Positions 8,615 to 16,562 of a stretch of 41,920 nt of DNA are shown one piece after another (position 1 is the stretch's first letter; each line of letters starts with the position of its first letter). This stretch comes from Weissella cibaria (GTDB taxonomy: Bacteria; Bacillota; Bacilli; Lactobacillales; Lactobacillaceae). The notes beneath the pieces are model-generated. The model did no database searches and had not been told where the DNA came from. It saw only the letters and a program-made list of their open reading frames with translations. The stretch spans positions 1 to 41,920 of the forward strand of contig NZ_SDGK01000018.1 of assembly GCF_004521965.1 (NCBI RefSeq), given 5' to 3'. Made by a program: the position numbers and the translations under genes.

Positions 8615-9700
8615 TTATTTATCAATCACAATCAAGTCAGTTGGGATACCTGCCGTCAAGTTTTCAAACCCGTCAGCCGTCACGACAACATCATCTTCAA
8701 TCCGCACGCCACCCTTGCCAGCAATATAAATACCTGGCTCAATTGTTAATAGCATGCCTTCACGGACAACATCTTCAGCTGGTGAACTAGCTGATAAGAT
8801 TGGACCCTCATGAATATCCAAACCAATACCGTGACCTGTGGCATGGTTGTATTCCTTGCCATAACCGGCTTCCGTGATAATATCACGGGCAACCGCATCC
8901 AATGCCGCATTCGCAACACCTGGCTTAACTGCGTCAATCGTGGCGCGTTGCGCAGCCAACGTCACGTCATATATGCGCTTTGATTTTTCATCAAGCTCAC
9001 CAAAAGCTAAAGTACGCGTGATGTCTGACGTGTATCCATCGACAAAGTAACCAAAGTCAATCGTCACTAGCTCGCCCGCCGCAATTGGCTTATCTGAGTA
9101 TGTGCCGTGTGGCAAAGCACCACGGTACCCTGAGGCCACAATTGTATCAAATGAGGCTTTGTCAGCCCCTTTTTCCTTGATAATGCGATCCAACAAGTTA
9201 GCCACTTCGCGTTCAGTCATACCAACGTGCAACTGCGTTACCATCTCATTAAAAGCCGCCACGGCCACGTCAGCTGAACGACGTAGCTTAGCTAGCTCAT
9301 CAGCATCCTTCACTTCACGAATGGCTTCAAGTAGCGCAGGTACCGGTGCAATATCGACACCCACAAAGTTTTCATCAAGGAAATCAAAGTCGCGGAATGG
9401 TAGCGTGTCTTCGAAGCCCAGGTTTTCAATCTTGAAGCGCTTTGCAGCCGCCATTGCCACGCCCCAGTAATCACGGGTAACCAACAGTTGCGTGCCTTCA
9501 TCGAGGCGCTCACGATACTCTTCCTCGTAGCGGGCATCCGTAATCAAGGCGGTATTTTCACGACTGATTAGAACCAAGCCGTCACCCGAGCCACCTTCAA
9601 AACCAGTCAGGTAACGCATGTTTGTCCCATCAGCAATAATCATCCCGTCGATTCCCAGCGGTTCGAATAGACGACGGACATTTTCAATTCTTGTGTTCAT
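8615..9700 (-). CDS. M24B metallopeptidase, Xaa-Pro dipeptidase/aminopeptidase family
   Basis: The 361-aa protein has a creatinase-like N-terminal domain (about 1-130) and a pita-bread catalytic domain. All five metal ligands are visible: Asp in TIDFGYF, Asp in YTSDITRT, His in HATGHGIGLD, Glu in TIEPGIYI and Glu in GGVRIEDDVV. Such enzymes cleave X-Pro bonds in peptides, a useful activity for a bacterium importing oligopeptides. The start at 9700 was chosen because GAGGA lies eight bases upstream; the open frame extends further but without a better signal. It is the first gene of a six-gene leftward operon. Whether it is PepP-like or PepQ-like cannot be settled from motifs alone. Confidence 0.9.
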   Translation of the reverse strand: MNTRIENVRRLFEPLGIDGMIIADGTNMRYLTGFEGGSGDGLVLISRENTALITDARYEEEYRERLDEGTQLLVTRDYWGVAMAAAKRFKIENLGFEDTLPFRDFDFLDENFVGVDIAPVPALLEAIREVKDADELAKLRRSADVAVAAFNEMVTQLHVGMTEREVANLLDRIIKEKGADKASFDTIVASGYRGALPHGTYSDKPIAAGELVTIDFGYFVDGYTSDITRTLAFGELDEKSKRIYDVTLAAQRATIDAVKPGVANAALDAVARDIITEAGYGKEYNHATGHGIGLDIHEGPILSASSPAEDVVREGMLLTIEPGIYIAGKGGVRIEDDVVVTADGFENLTAGIPTDLIVIDK

Positions 9701-9730
9701 CTGCATTTTCCTCATTTTCTTAATGTCTCC

Positions 9731-9739
9731 ATTATAGCA
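9731..9739 (-). promoter_or_regulatory. Extended -10 promoter of the peptidase operon
   Basis: On the minus strand TGCTATAAT, an extended -10 element with a perfect TATAAT, lies about 30 bases before the peptidase start. No good -35 box is seen, which is typical for TGn-TATAAT promoters. Confidence 0.65.
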
Positions 9740-9774
9740 AATTGTCATAGGCTCCGACCGGATAGGGTCAGGAT

Positions 9775-9818
9775 AAAAAAGCAAAACGGCCTGCCGCTCT
9801 AAATCTAGAGCAACAGGA
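9775..9818 (-). terminator. Terminator of the cell-surface protein locus
   Basis: Read on the minus strand, CCTGTTGCTCTA pairs with TAGAGCGGCAGG (one mismatch region) around a short loop. After CCGTTTTGC a run of six T follows. It lies just past the surface-protein stop at 9843. Confidence 0.65.
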
Positions 9819-9842
9819 CCATTACTAAAATATTAATAATGA

Positions 9843-10786
9843 TTATTTTTCTGCGTCATCATCAACATAATTAATCACATTGTTATATTGCTTAGTTTGT
9901 ACAGAAACTGTAATCTTCCCAAACCATTCATTATCGTATGCACTAAGCATAGCATTGGTTTGATCGTCTAATTGCATGACACCTACAGTCACAACATTTT
10001 CATACATGACATCGCCGATAACGATATTACCTAGCCAGACTTTATCGTCAGGTTCACCATAGCCAAGTACTACATACCCCTTAGCCGCCAGTTGTTTTCT
10101 GAAGTCGATGATTTCTTTTGAATCGGCAACAGTGGCAATAGTTTGTGTGGTTGCAACTGGTGTTTGTACCTTTTCTTGCTCTTCTGTATTCACAACAGGT
10201 GCCTTGGTTTGTTGTGTGGTATCTGTTTCATTTACCTTTGTTACAGTTACATCAGTTGTTGCTGGCGTTACAGTCGTCGCTGGCGTTACTTCTTCAACTT
10301 GCTGACCCGCCTGCTTTGCTACATCAACTGTGTTATCTTCTGTCACCCTAGCGTTACTTGTCTCATCTTTAGCCTCAGCCGGTTGAACGACGCTACTTTC
10401 TGTTGTGACCTTTGGTTCCAAATCTGCCGTGCTCATAACATTATCAGCTGTTTGGTTACCAACTGCAGTTTCCGTATTTACCTTTGGCACATCAGCAACC
10501 GACGCTGACCCAGACGTCTTATCATCACTAATAGCAGCTGACGTTGCAACAGATGTCGTCCCCAATGACACATCTGTTTGACTCGCCGTGGCCACAGCAG
10601 CTGTATCAGTCGCACTTTGCGTCGTACTTGAATCAGCTGTTTTATTTGTATCTACCGTATTCAGCCAAAGCTTGAACGCCGGCGATAACAAAAGTTGTTA
10701 AAATGTGGCACCGGCAGCTACCCAAAATTTACCAGCCTTATATATCTTCTTACGTGTAATTTTTCTACTCGTCCCATAACACTCAT
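9843..10786 (-). pseudogene. Frameshifted cell-surface protein with a KxYKxGKxW signal peptide
   Basis: The intact open frame (to 10691) has no signal. Reading further upstream reveals, in successive frames, MSVMGRVEK, then ITRKKIYKAGKFWVAAGATF, then LTTFVIAGVQALAE, then TVDTNKTADS. Together these form a normal KxYKxGKxW signal peptide (KIYKAGKFW) and hydrophobic core. Three single-base shifts are needed: one A missing in the A-run near 10766, one T missing in the T-run near 10705, and one extra T near 10663. The mature part is Thr/Ser/Val-rich and low complexity for about 190 residues. A C-terminal segment of about 90 residues follows (FRKQLAAKGYVVLGYGEPDD and on). No LPxTG or other wall anchor is present. 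KxYKxGKxW signals are typical of large adhesins and glucansucrases of lactic acid bacteria. Either decayed or misread in homopolymers. Confidence 0.65.
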
Positions 10787-11181
10787 CCTACTGTCTGTGA
10801 ATTTGTTTTGTCTTTATGCTTATGAGTTTACCAACTCAAAATAAGCAAAAGTAGTAACGTTTCAAACTTGAGTGATTTAATGAAATTTATGGTAATTTTT
10901 ATTTTTTTCGTCAAAACAATCTATTTTTAGCGCAATTCTGGGAATAATTACTTCGTTTAACTAGCTGTATCTTTTTGTTTGTTCGTTCGTCCCGCAAATT
11001 TTAAGCTTTCGACTATTTGGGAACTTTTACAAACTTAGATGCGATACGTCTTATACTAAATAACGTTGAGATATGGGATACCATATCTCAACGTATCGAG
11101 AACGCTCTAACTCTTTCTTCTCATTTGATACGGTTCGGCCAGCAACCACTACCCCTAGCTGTTGGCCATGAAAACAATACT
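10787..11181. other. AT-rich spacer between surface-protein locus and IS30
   Basis: No gene is visible in these 395 bases. The leftward promoter of the surface-protein gene should lie in its left half, though I cannot pick convincing boxes. A perfect 14-bp hairpin at 11063-11094 is described separately. Confidence 0.5.
11063..11094. repeat. Perfect 14-bp hairpin with GATA tetraloop
   Basis: ACGTTGAGATATGG (11063-11076), loop GATA, then the exact complement (11081-11094). There is no T-run, so it is not a plain terminator. The segment CGATACGT at 11042-11049 is complementary to ACGTATCG at 11091-11098, which overlaps the right arm, so a second fold competes with the first. Confidence 0.7.
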
Positions 11182-12286
11182 TGAATTTACAATTCAAGTG
11201 CAACACTAAGCTAAATAAAAACTGACTCATAATGAACCAGCGTAAAATGTAGTTTGTCTAGAACATACAGAACGCGAGGAAACATTATGAGTCATTATCA
11301 TCAGCTTACCGCATTTGATCGCGGACGTATAGAAGTTTTACTCAGAGAAGGGTTGTCAATGCGTAGCATTGCAAAAGAAATTGGTAGAAGCGCTTCGACA
11401 ATCTCTCGTGAGATTGCCCGCTGTGTTGGCTCAACTTATGAAGCTGAGGATGCCGATCAAAAGCACATGCTTGCTCGAACGAAGTCGCATAAACGCCGAA
11501 AGTTAGATAACACTGAACTGCGAGAACTAGTTATATATGGAATCAATCAAAAACATTGGTCGCCTGAACAGATAGCTGGTCGACTAAAGATTTCAAGAGG
11601 TCATACGATTATTAGCGCAAATACAATCTACCGAGCGATTTATAGAGATAACTTGGGCCAGCCGGTGAAAAGTCACAAAGCTCGGGGCATTGCTCGTGCG
11701 CTTCGGCATAGAGGAAAAACTCGACATACTAAAGGTCATGTCGAACGTCGAGGTAAGATTAGAATTCCAAATACGATTGACGAGCGACCTGCAGAAGCAG
11801 GTTGTCGCTCTCGAATTGGAGATTGGGAACTGGACACTGTTATTGGCCGTAAAGGCGGTCAAGTATTGGTCACAATGGTTGATAGGAAGACCAGAATATT
11901 ACTTTCAAAACGAGCGGCATCAAAGAAGACCGTCGATGTTATGAGAATCATAGGTTCAATGCTAGATTCCCTTCCAACCAGTCAGATACAGACTTTAACT
12001 CCAGACCGCGGAAATGAATTCAGTGCGCAAGATGAGATAACAAAGAAATTCGATGTCCAGTTTTACTTTCCTGATCCCCACGCTCCATGGCAACGCGGGA
12101 CCAACGAAAATACAAATGGGCTAATCCGTGAGTACGTCCCTAAAGGGACTGCAATCGAAGATTATTCAGACGAATACATTGAACAAATGGTTGAGCAAAT
12201 TAATAGCCGACCTCGAAAGCTTTTCGGCTGGAGATCGGCTAAAGAATATTATTTATCTCAAGTGTTCCGGTTGAATTGACAATTCA
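11182..12286 (+). mobile_element. IS30-family insertion sequence, complete
   Basis: The element is about 1105 bp and is bounded by imperfect 26-bp inverted repeats at 11182-11207 and 12261-12286. These share TGAATT, CAATTCAA and the inner AACACT. Both ends are internally palindromic (TTGAATT-TAC-AATTCAA on the left). One transposase gene fills it and its stop codon lies inside the right repeat, as is usual in this family. No short target duplication could be identified: flanks are ACT on the left and CCC on the right. The element has inserted in the spacer between the surface-protein locus and the DUF1801 gene, with no obvious interrupted gene. Confidence 0.85.
11287..12279 (+). CDS. IS30-family transposase
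   Basis: This 330-aa transposase catalyses cut-and-copy movement of the element. An N-terminal helix-turn-helix (LTAFDRGRIEVLLREGLSMR, then IAKEIGRSASTISREI, about residues 6-43) binds the ends. The catalytic DDE core is intact: first Asp in GDWELDTVIG near 180, second in LTPDRGNEFS near 240, and Glu in WQRGTNENTNGLIREY near 275. GAGGA six bases before the ATG at 11287 supports this start over a longer frame beginning at 11254. No frameshift or stop is seen, so the element may be active. Confidence 0.93.
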   Translation: MSHYHQLTAFDRGRIEVLLREGLSMRSIAKEIGRSASTISREIARCVGSTYEAEDADQKHMLARTKSHKRRKLDNTELRELVIYGINQKHWSPEQIAGRLKISRGHTIISANTIYRAIYRDNLGQPVKSHKARGIARALRHRGKTRHTKGHVERRGKIRIPNTIDERPAEAGCRSRIGDWELDTVIGRKGGQVLVTMVDRKTRILLSKRAASKKTVDVMRIIGSMLDSLPTSQIQTLTPDRGNEFSAQDEITKKFDVQFYFPDPHAPWQRGTNENTNGLIREYVPKGTAIEDYSDEYIEQMVEQINSRPRKLFGWRSAKEYYLSQVFRLN

Positions 12287-12483
12287 CCCATAAATAAATC
12301 CTCCAAGAACCAAACGTTACAAATACGTTACCATTTATTTTCAATTAGAACAATTGACCAAAAATATACCATTTCATTGAAAGATTAGTTAATTGTGTTT
12401 TTGTGGCGTTATGTAAAATTATTTACGACCTATACCGTTTTTAAAAAAGCAATCACCTAAAGGCAGCTGCCTTCACGTTTTAT

Positions 12484-12918
12484 TTATTTTTTCATTGCAC
12501 GTTTAATTAATGTAACGACTTGATTAGCTACGTCTTCCTGCCATGCCGGCACTGCAAACGACGTTGGCCACATCGCGCCATCATCCAATTGGGCAGCATC
12601 ATTAAACCCAATTGTGTTATACCGGCTTTGAAACTTCGTAGCTGGTTGAAAAAAGAGCACCACTTTACTGTCCGCATTTGCATAAGCTGGCATACTGTAC
12701 CATGTCTCGGGTTGCAACTCTGGCGCAATCTCCCTCACTAAGTCATGCAATTTCACCGCGATAAGTGCCTCATGATCTCGCATTTCATCAATTTTCTCTA
12801 GCAGATTGGCCTCTGGATTCTTCTTACTCCGCTTATTTGTCTGCTCTCGTCGTAATTTAGCTGCTCGTTCTTTCATCGCCTGTTTTTCAAAATCTGAAAA
12901 TCCGCTTTGTTCAACCAT
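12484..12918 (-). CDS. DUF1801 / YdhG-like protein
   Basis: The 144-aa protein has a charged N-terminal helix (about 1-45, rich in Lys, Arg and Glu) followed by a domain resembling DUF1801. The domain shows LHDLVREIAPELQPETWYSM near residue 55, then PAYANADSKVVLFFQPATKF. Members are small soluble proteins sometimes likened to iron-binding YdhG/frataxin-like folds, but the function is not settled. It is a single gene between an IS30 element and the arsR terminator. A palindromic AAGGCAGCTGCCTT about 20 bases after its stop, followed by a T-run, may terminate it. Confidence 0.7.
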   Translation of the reverse strand: MVEQSGFSDFEKQAMKERAAKLRREQTNKRSKKNPEANLLEKIDEMRDHEALIAVKLHDLVREIAPELQPETWYSMPAYANADSKVVLFFQPATKFQSRYNTIGFNDAAQLDDGAMWPTSFAVPAWQEDVANQVVTLIKRAMKK

Positions 12919-12984
12919 GTGTTCACAATTTTTCTTTCAAGATTTCTTGAACTAAGAATAGCAAAAATGCCGCTGGCATAACAG

Positions 12985-13022
12985 CAAAAAATATGGCAAC
13001 CAAACAAAGTTGGTCGCCATAT
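12985..13022 (-). terminator. Terminator of the CDF-arsR operon
   Basis: On the minus strand ATATGGCGACCAA and TTGGTTGCCATAT (one mismatch) flank a short loop and are followed by TTTTTT, starting a few bases after the arsR stop. Confidence 0.85.
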
Positions 13023-13026
13023 CCGC

Positions 13027-13335
13027 CTAATTTGAAAAGTCCATATGTTCTAAGTGAATAAACGTCGCTTCTAGGGTTTGTTTCAAGTGCTGATCATAAA
13101 TTTCATAATAGACCCGATTACCCGATGTTTCGCGCGTCACCACGTGGTTTTGATACAAAACTGCCAAATGCTTCGACACTGTTGGCTGCGCAATACCAGT
13201 TTGCGCAACCAATTCACTCACATAAACGCGTCCTGGATGTATCACCATATAATGTAAAATCGCTAATCGGCTCTCATTACCTAGAACTTTGTAAAAGCTG
13301 GCAACCGCCCGTAATAGTGCTTGTTCCTGTGCCAT
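13027..13335 (-). CDS. ArsR-family metal-responsive repressor
   Basis: A 102-aa winged helix-turn-helix protein of the ArsR/SmtB family. The DNA-recognition region reads VSELVAQTGIAQPTVSKHLAVL around residues 44-65, followed by the wing VVTRETSGNRVYYEI. The C-terminal helix contains His residues (DQHLKQTLEATFIHLEHMD) in the positions where SmtB/CzrA-type sensors bind zinc, which fits regulation of a metal exporter. It lies directly downstream of the CDF transporter gene and probably represses the shared promoter at an inverted repeat near 14281-14300. ATG 13335 is preferred over an in-frame TTG at 13347. The metal identity is inferred, not shown. Confidence 0.88.
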   Translation of the reverse strand: MAQEQALLRAVASFYKVLGNESRLAILHYMVIHPGRVYVSELVAQTGIAQPTVSKHLAVLYQNHVVTRETSGNRVYYEIYDQHLKQTLEATFIHLEHMDFSN

Positions 13336-13350
13336 TCTATCACCCAACCT

Positions 13351-14244
13351 TTAAATTGTGTTGCAGTTAACTTCTAAGTGCGTTTCTGCCTGAATCGTTG
13401 TGTGAGCAATGCCAAACTCATGTTTCAACGTTTCCGTGATGTCATCAAGATCAGCATCGTTAAATGTCGGTGTAACGGCTAAGTGCGCTGTTAACGCCGC
13501 CTCAGTCGTCGAAATCCCCCAAATATGAAGATCATGGACTGACTTTACGGCCACATGGTTTGCCAAGTAGTCCGCGATACCCGCCTCATTAATTCCCGCT
13601 GGGACACCATTTAGTAGCAAATTTAAAGACTGCTTAAATACATCCCATGAACTAACTACAATCACAATCCCAATTAAGGCTGACACCAACGGGTCAATCC
13701 AGTTCCAACCAGTCAAGGCGATTAATACCCCTGAAATCACGACGCCGACAGAAACGCCAGCATCGGCCAACAAGTGAATATAAGCGCCACGTGCGTTCAA
13801 ATCATGTTCTTGCTGACCACTTTTGGCGAAGAAGTGCGCTGCCAAGAAATTAACTAAAATCCCAACTAACGCCACCCAAATCACGATATCACCGTCAACA
13901 TGCGCCTTGCCATTTATCAATTTATCAATGGCTTCAAACCAGATAATTCCAACGGCAATTAATAGCAAAATGGCATTGACCGCACTGGCAAGAATGGTCG
14001 TGTTATGAAAGCCGTATGTCCGTCGACGTGTTGCTTTCAACCCAAAAACTAATACTGCTAGCCAAGACAAAATTAACGACGCGACGTCACTCACACTGTG
14101 CAGTGCGTCCGCAAACAAGGCTGTCGAACCGGCCAATTTTGCGAAAATCATTTCCCCAATGATAAAAGCCAAATTTAGTCCAATACCGATCAAATACGGC
14201 GTCTGATTATTCTGTTCAATTTCATGATGCTGCGTGTGTGCCAT
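13351..14244 (-). CDS. Cation diffusion facilitator (CDF) family metal exporter
   Basis: The 297-aa membrane protein has six predicted transmembrane segments and a C-terminal cytoplasmic domain, as in CzcD/ZitB exporters. Key residues are visible: ALHSVSDVASL with HxxxD in TM2 (near residue 50) and LLADAGVSVGVV with the HLLAD pair in TM5 (near 155). These four residues form the transport site for Zn(II)-type ions. A His-rich N-terminus (HTQHHE) and HDLHIW in the C-terminal domain are family features. GGAGG lies eight bases before ATG 14244. It is co-transcribed with arsR. Export of zinc or a similar divalent cation is the likely role. Confidence 0.92.
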   Translation of the reverse strand: MAHTQHHEIEQNNQTPYLIGIGLNLAFIIGEMIFAKLAGSTALFADALHSVSDVASLILSWLAVLVFGLKATRRRTYGFHNTTILASAVNAILLLIAVGIIWFEAIDKLINGKAHVDGDIVIWVALVGILVNFLAAHFFAKSGQQEHDLNARGAYIHLLADAGVSVGVVISGVLIALTGWNWIDPLVSALIGIVIVVSSWDVFKQSLNLLLNGVPAGINEAGIADYLANHVAVKSVHDLHIWGISTTEAALTAHLAVTPTFNDADLDDITETLKHEFGIAHTTIQAETHLEVNCNTI

Positions 14245-14280
14245 CTTCATCCCCTCCGTTTCCAATATGTCACTTATGGT

Positions 14281-14317
14281 ATACGCCAATTATGGCATAT
14301 TAAAAAGTAGAGTTCAA
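14281..14317 (-). promoter_or_regulatory. Promoter with overlapping operator for the CDF-arsR operon
   Basis: On the minus strand TTGAAC (complement of 14312-14317) and CATAAT (complement of 14289-14294) are 17 bases apart. An inverted repeat at 14281-14300 (ATACGCCA, ATTA, TGGCATAT; one mismatch) lies squarely over the -10 box. A repressor bound there would block polymerase; the ArsR protein of the operon is the obvious candidate. Confidence 0.65.
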
Positions 14318-14345
14318 ATGATACCTGTCATTTTCTGGCCTATGC

Positions 14346-14753
14346 TTATCTTTCAGTAAATACACTAGCCAACCAGTCGGCAATCGTCGCCATGACTACT
14401 TCAGTATTCGCTGTTTGTGTCACTTCAATCGTAAACGCCTGTACATCTTCAAAAAAATCTGGCGTGGGGTCATAGCCATTGGCAGTCAGAAAGGTTTGCA
14501 CAACCAGCATGGCCGTTCGCTTGCTACCATCCACAAATACTGGTGTTTTGACAATTTGTTGCATCATGTAGGCCGCTTTCAGCCAAATTGTTGAGTACAT
14601 TTCCTGTCCAAACACTATTTGTTGTGGTTGCGTAATCACAACATCAAACGCTCGTGGCGACTGCACGCCTGTGTTACCGCCACCGAGTGTTGCAATTGCC
14701 GTTTCATTTAGATGCAACACTTCAGCAGCTGTTAAATACTTTACCTGATTCAT
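14346..14753 (-). CDS. Fic/Doc-like (death-on-curing) protein lacking the motif histidine
   Basis: The 135-aa protein has the size and layout of Doc toxins: LTAAEVLHLNETAI at the start, GVQSPRAFDVVI near residue 30 and the core motif around residue 85. The Fic/Doc motif is normally HxFxDGNKRTA. Here it reads TPVFVDGSKRTA, so the leading His is Thr and the Asn is Ser. The catalytic chemistry of the family depends on that His, so the protein is probably altered or inactive. No Phd-type antitoxin gene is next to it: only 67 bases with a terminator separate it from the upstream ATPase gene. It could be a domesticated or decaying toxin. Confidence 0.8.
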   Translation of the reverse strand: MNQVKYLTAAEVLHLNETAIATLGGGNTGVQSPRAFDVVITQPQQIVFGQEMYSTIWLKAAYMMQQIVKTPVFVDGSKRTAMLVVQTFLTANGYDPTPDFFEDVQAFTIEVTQTANTEVVMATIADWLASVFTER

Positions 14754-14775
14754 GGATTAACCACCAATTTCTATA

Positions 14776-14811
14776 AAAAATGACGCTTGAGCATCAATGC
14801 CAAACGTCATG
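14776..14811 (-). terminator. Terminator of the DUF2075 gene
   Basis: On the minus strand ATGACG and CGTCAT form the outer stem and GCAT/ATGC an inner one, followed by six T residues, just after the ATPase stop. Confidence 0.7.
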
Positions 14812-14820
14812 TTTCATTAC

Positions 14821-15993
14821 TTATTTTTGAAGTTCCAACAAGCGCGCGCGCAATGCGTCATCGTACGCTGTCAAGTACAAACCGTACTTACCGCGCTTGA
14901 TTAAGACGTTCAATACGTTTGCGATAAACGCCTTAAATTCATCTTCCGTAAACTTACGATCTTGACGCTTCTTAAAAATTTCCTTGTGAGAATACTTTTC
15001 TGGAATAATTGTCACGCTATCAGTCTTTGGATCATAACCAAATGAAGGACCAATAATCATCCCCACATAATTCAAATCAAATCCTTGCAACGTGTAAATC
15101 GTTCCAACCTGAGTAATTGATCCTTCACGCTTGGCCCAGTGGGTACGCTGTGGATCCCATTCATCCCAAGGTAAGTTAAAGGTATCCATCTCAACGTTGT
15201 GACGACCATCAATTCGTGGGAAGCCAGACGTGGCGACCACGCGACTTTGCCCGAACTCCTTGTTCTTTTCCTTAATTGCTTCGTACAAATCGCCAGCCTT
15301 ATCAAAGACCTTAAATTCAAAATCAGAATTATATGGAAATGGCTTCAAAGGCTTTTCAGCCGTCAAATCATCCAACCAGTCAACTTGTTCCTGGCTCGCT
15401 ACCATTCGATATTGGAAGTCCATGTCAAATTGGTGATATGGGTTGTTGCCAATCGTCTTGAACAACAAGTCCTTGTCCCAGTACATCTTCGATTGGAACA
15501 CTTGAGCAAAATCGTAAACAACGACAACGACCTTAGCCAATGACATCAAATCTGCCAATTGGTTTTCACCATTGTAGTGCATGTAAGGTTCAGGCTTTGA
15601 TAGCAATAAGTGTGCCTCATCAACGAAAATGACATCGTATTGCCAGTTACGCTTTTGCGCATTGTTAATCAATGGTGTCGGACGTGTAATATCCTTATCG
15701 CGCATGCCTGGAATATCAACGGCCAAGTCCTTGTAGGCTTTAAACAACTCTGGGTGGTTCACCACCAACGCCGTCTTGTACCGCTTGTCCGTCATATACT
15801 TAGTAACTAAGTTCATTAGAACAACTGACTTACCAGTGCCGGCGGCACCCTGAATAATTGCAACACGGTGATCATTTTGCTTCAAGCCATCACCAATGTA
15901 GGCATTCATATTAGAAATAACAGCTTCTTGCTCCGCTGAAAGATTATCAACGAAAAATTGTTCTTTTAAAATTTTATTCATAATAAGAGACAT
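14821..15993 (-). CDS. DUF2075-domain ATPase / putative helicase
   Basis: The 390-aa protein is a P-loop ATPase of the DUF2075 (Schlafen-associated, superfamily 1 helicase-like) type. Walker A is QGAAGTGKS near residue 50 and Walker B is VIFVDEAHLL near 122. Later motifs include the DFQYRM region near 195 and GSITQVGTIYTLQGFDLNYVG near 295, which matches the usual core of this family. DUF2075 proteins occur alone and in phage-defence loci, and their nucleic-acid substrate is unclear. No nuclease or methyltransferase is adjacent, so a defence role is not supported here. ATG 15993 or the in-frame ATG at 15981 could be the start; neither has a strong Shine-Dalgarno sequence, and a TATAAT overlaps the first. 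Confidence 0.8.
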   Translation of the reverse strand: MSLIMNKILKEQFFVDNLSAEQEAVISNMNAYIGDGLKQNDHRVAIIQGAAGTGKSVVLMNLVTKYMTDKRYKTALVVNHPELFKAYKDLAVDIPGMRDKDITRPTPLINNAQKRNWQYDVIFVDEAHLLLSKPEPYMHYNGENQLADLMSLAKVVVVVYDFAQVFQSKMYWDKDLLFKTIGNNPYHQFDMDFQYRMVASQEQVDWLDDLTAEKPLKPFPYNSDFEFKVFDKAGDLYEAIKEKNKEFGQSRVVATSGFPRIDGRHNVEMDTFNLPWDEWDPQRTHWAKREGSITQVGTIYTLQGFDLNYVGMIIGPSFGYDPKTDSVTIIPEKYSHKEIFKKRQDRKFTEDEFKAFIANVLNVLIKRGKYGLYLTAYDDALRARLLELQK

Positions 15994-16017
15994 TATACAA
16001 CGTAAGTAGTCCTTGTG

Positions 16018-16545
16018 CTATTTCGATGCCAAATTTTTCATCATTAACACATCTGTTTGTTGGTCAGTCCCCATATAGAAATCATGAGCCTCACCCGTTA
16101 ACGTGAAGCCCATCTTTTCATAGAATGCGATGGCATTCGGGTTGTGTTCCCAGACCCCAAGCCAAATTTGGTGCTTATCTAGTGATTTAGCTAGTCGCTC
16201 GGCTTCACTGATAAACACACGGCCGAGACCTTGCCGTTGGAAATTTCGACGTACATAAATACGCTCAACTTCAAGCGCGTCCTCGCCCATTTTTTCTGAC
16301 TGTGCGTCATCCACATTTAGCTTGAGATACCCTGCAATTTTTTCGTCGACTAAGACAAAATAAAACATTGATGCCGGGTTGGCTAATTCAGCTGCTAGTT
16401 TCTCTGGCGTGTACGCCACTGCTAAGTAATCACGCATGTTTTCGGCCGTATTTTGTGCACCAAACGTATCTGAAAATGTTTCAATTGCAATATCCCGTAG
16501 CGTGTCTAAATCCATGGTTGTCAATCGACGTAATGTCATACTCAT
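16018..16545 (-). CDS. GNAT-family N-acetyltransferase
   Basis: The 175-aa protein carries the acetyl-CoA-binding motif A (VERIYVRRNFQRQGLGRVFI, around residues 91-110) with the R/Q-x-x-G-x-G/A core as RQGLGR. Motif B is NPNAIAFYEKMGF near 140-152. The substrate cannot be deduced; the closest general type is spermidine/ribosomal-protein-like acetyltransferases. AGGAG seven bases upstream supports ATG 16545. It follows a MarR regulator by 17 bases and is probably co-transcribed, so its expression should respond to whatever that regulator senses. Confidence 0.9.
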   Translation of the reverse strand: MSMTLRRLTTMDLDTLRDIAIETFSDTFGAQNTAENMRDYLAVAYTPEKLAAELANPASMFYFVLVDEKIAGYLKLNVDDAQSEKMGEDALEVERIYVRRNFQRQGLGRVFISEAERLAKSLDKHQIWLGVWEHNPNAIAFYEKMGFTLTGEAHDFYMGTDQQTDVLMMKNLASK

Positions 16546-16562
16546 CCTTAATCTCCTCATCT

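Noticed and set aside
10108-10508. Cys/Val-rich plus-strand frames opposite the surface protein
   Set aside because: They are shadows of the Thr/Val-rich repeat coding on the other strand.
11179-12289. IS30 target-site duplication
   Set aside because: Flanking bases ACT and CCC do not match, so no duplication can be claimed.
14821-15993. Phage-defence island around the DUF2075 ATPase and Fic-like gene
   Set aside because: No nuclease, methyltransferase or integrase is near; the two genes are separated by a terminator and neighbours are ordinary.
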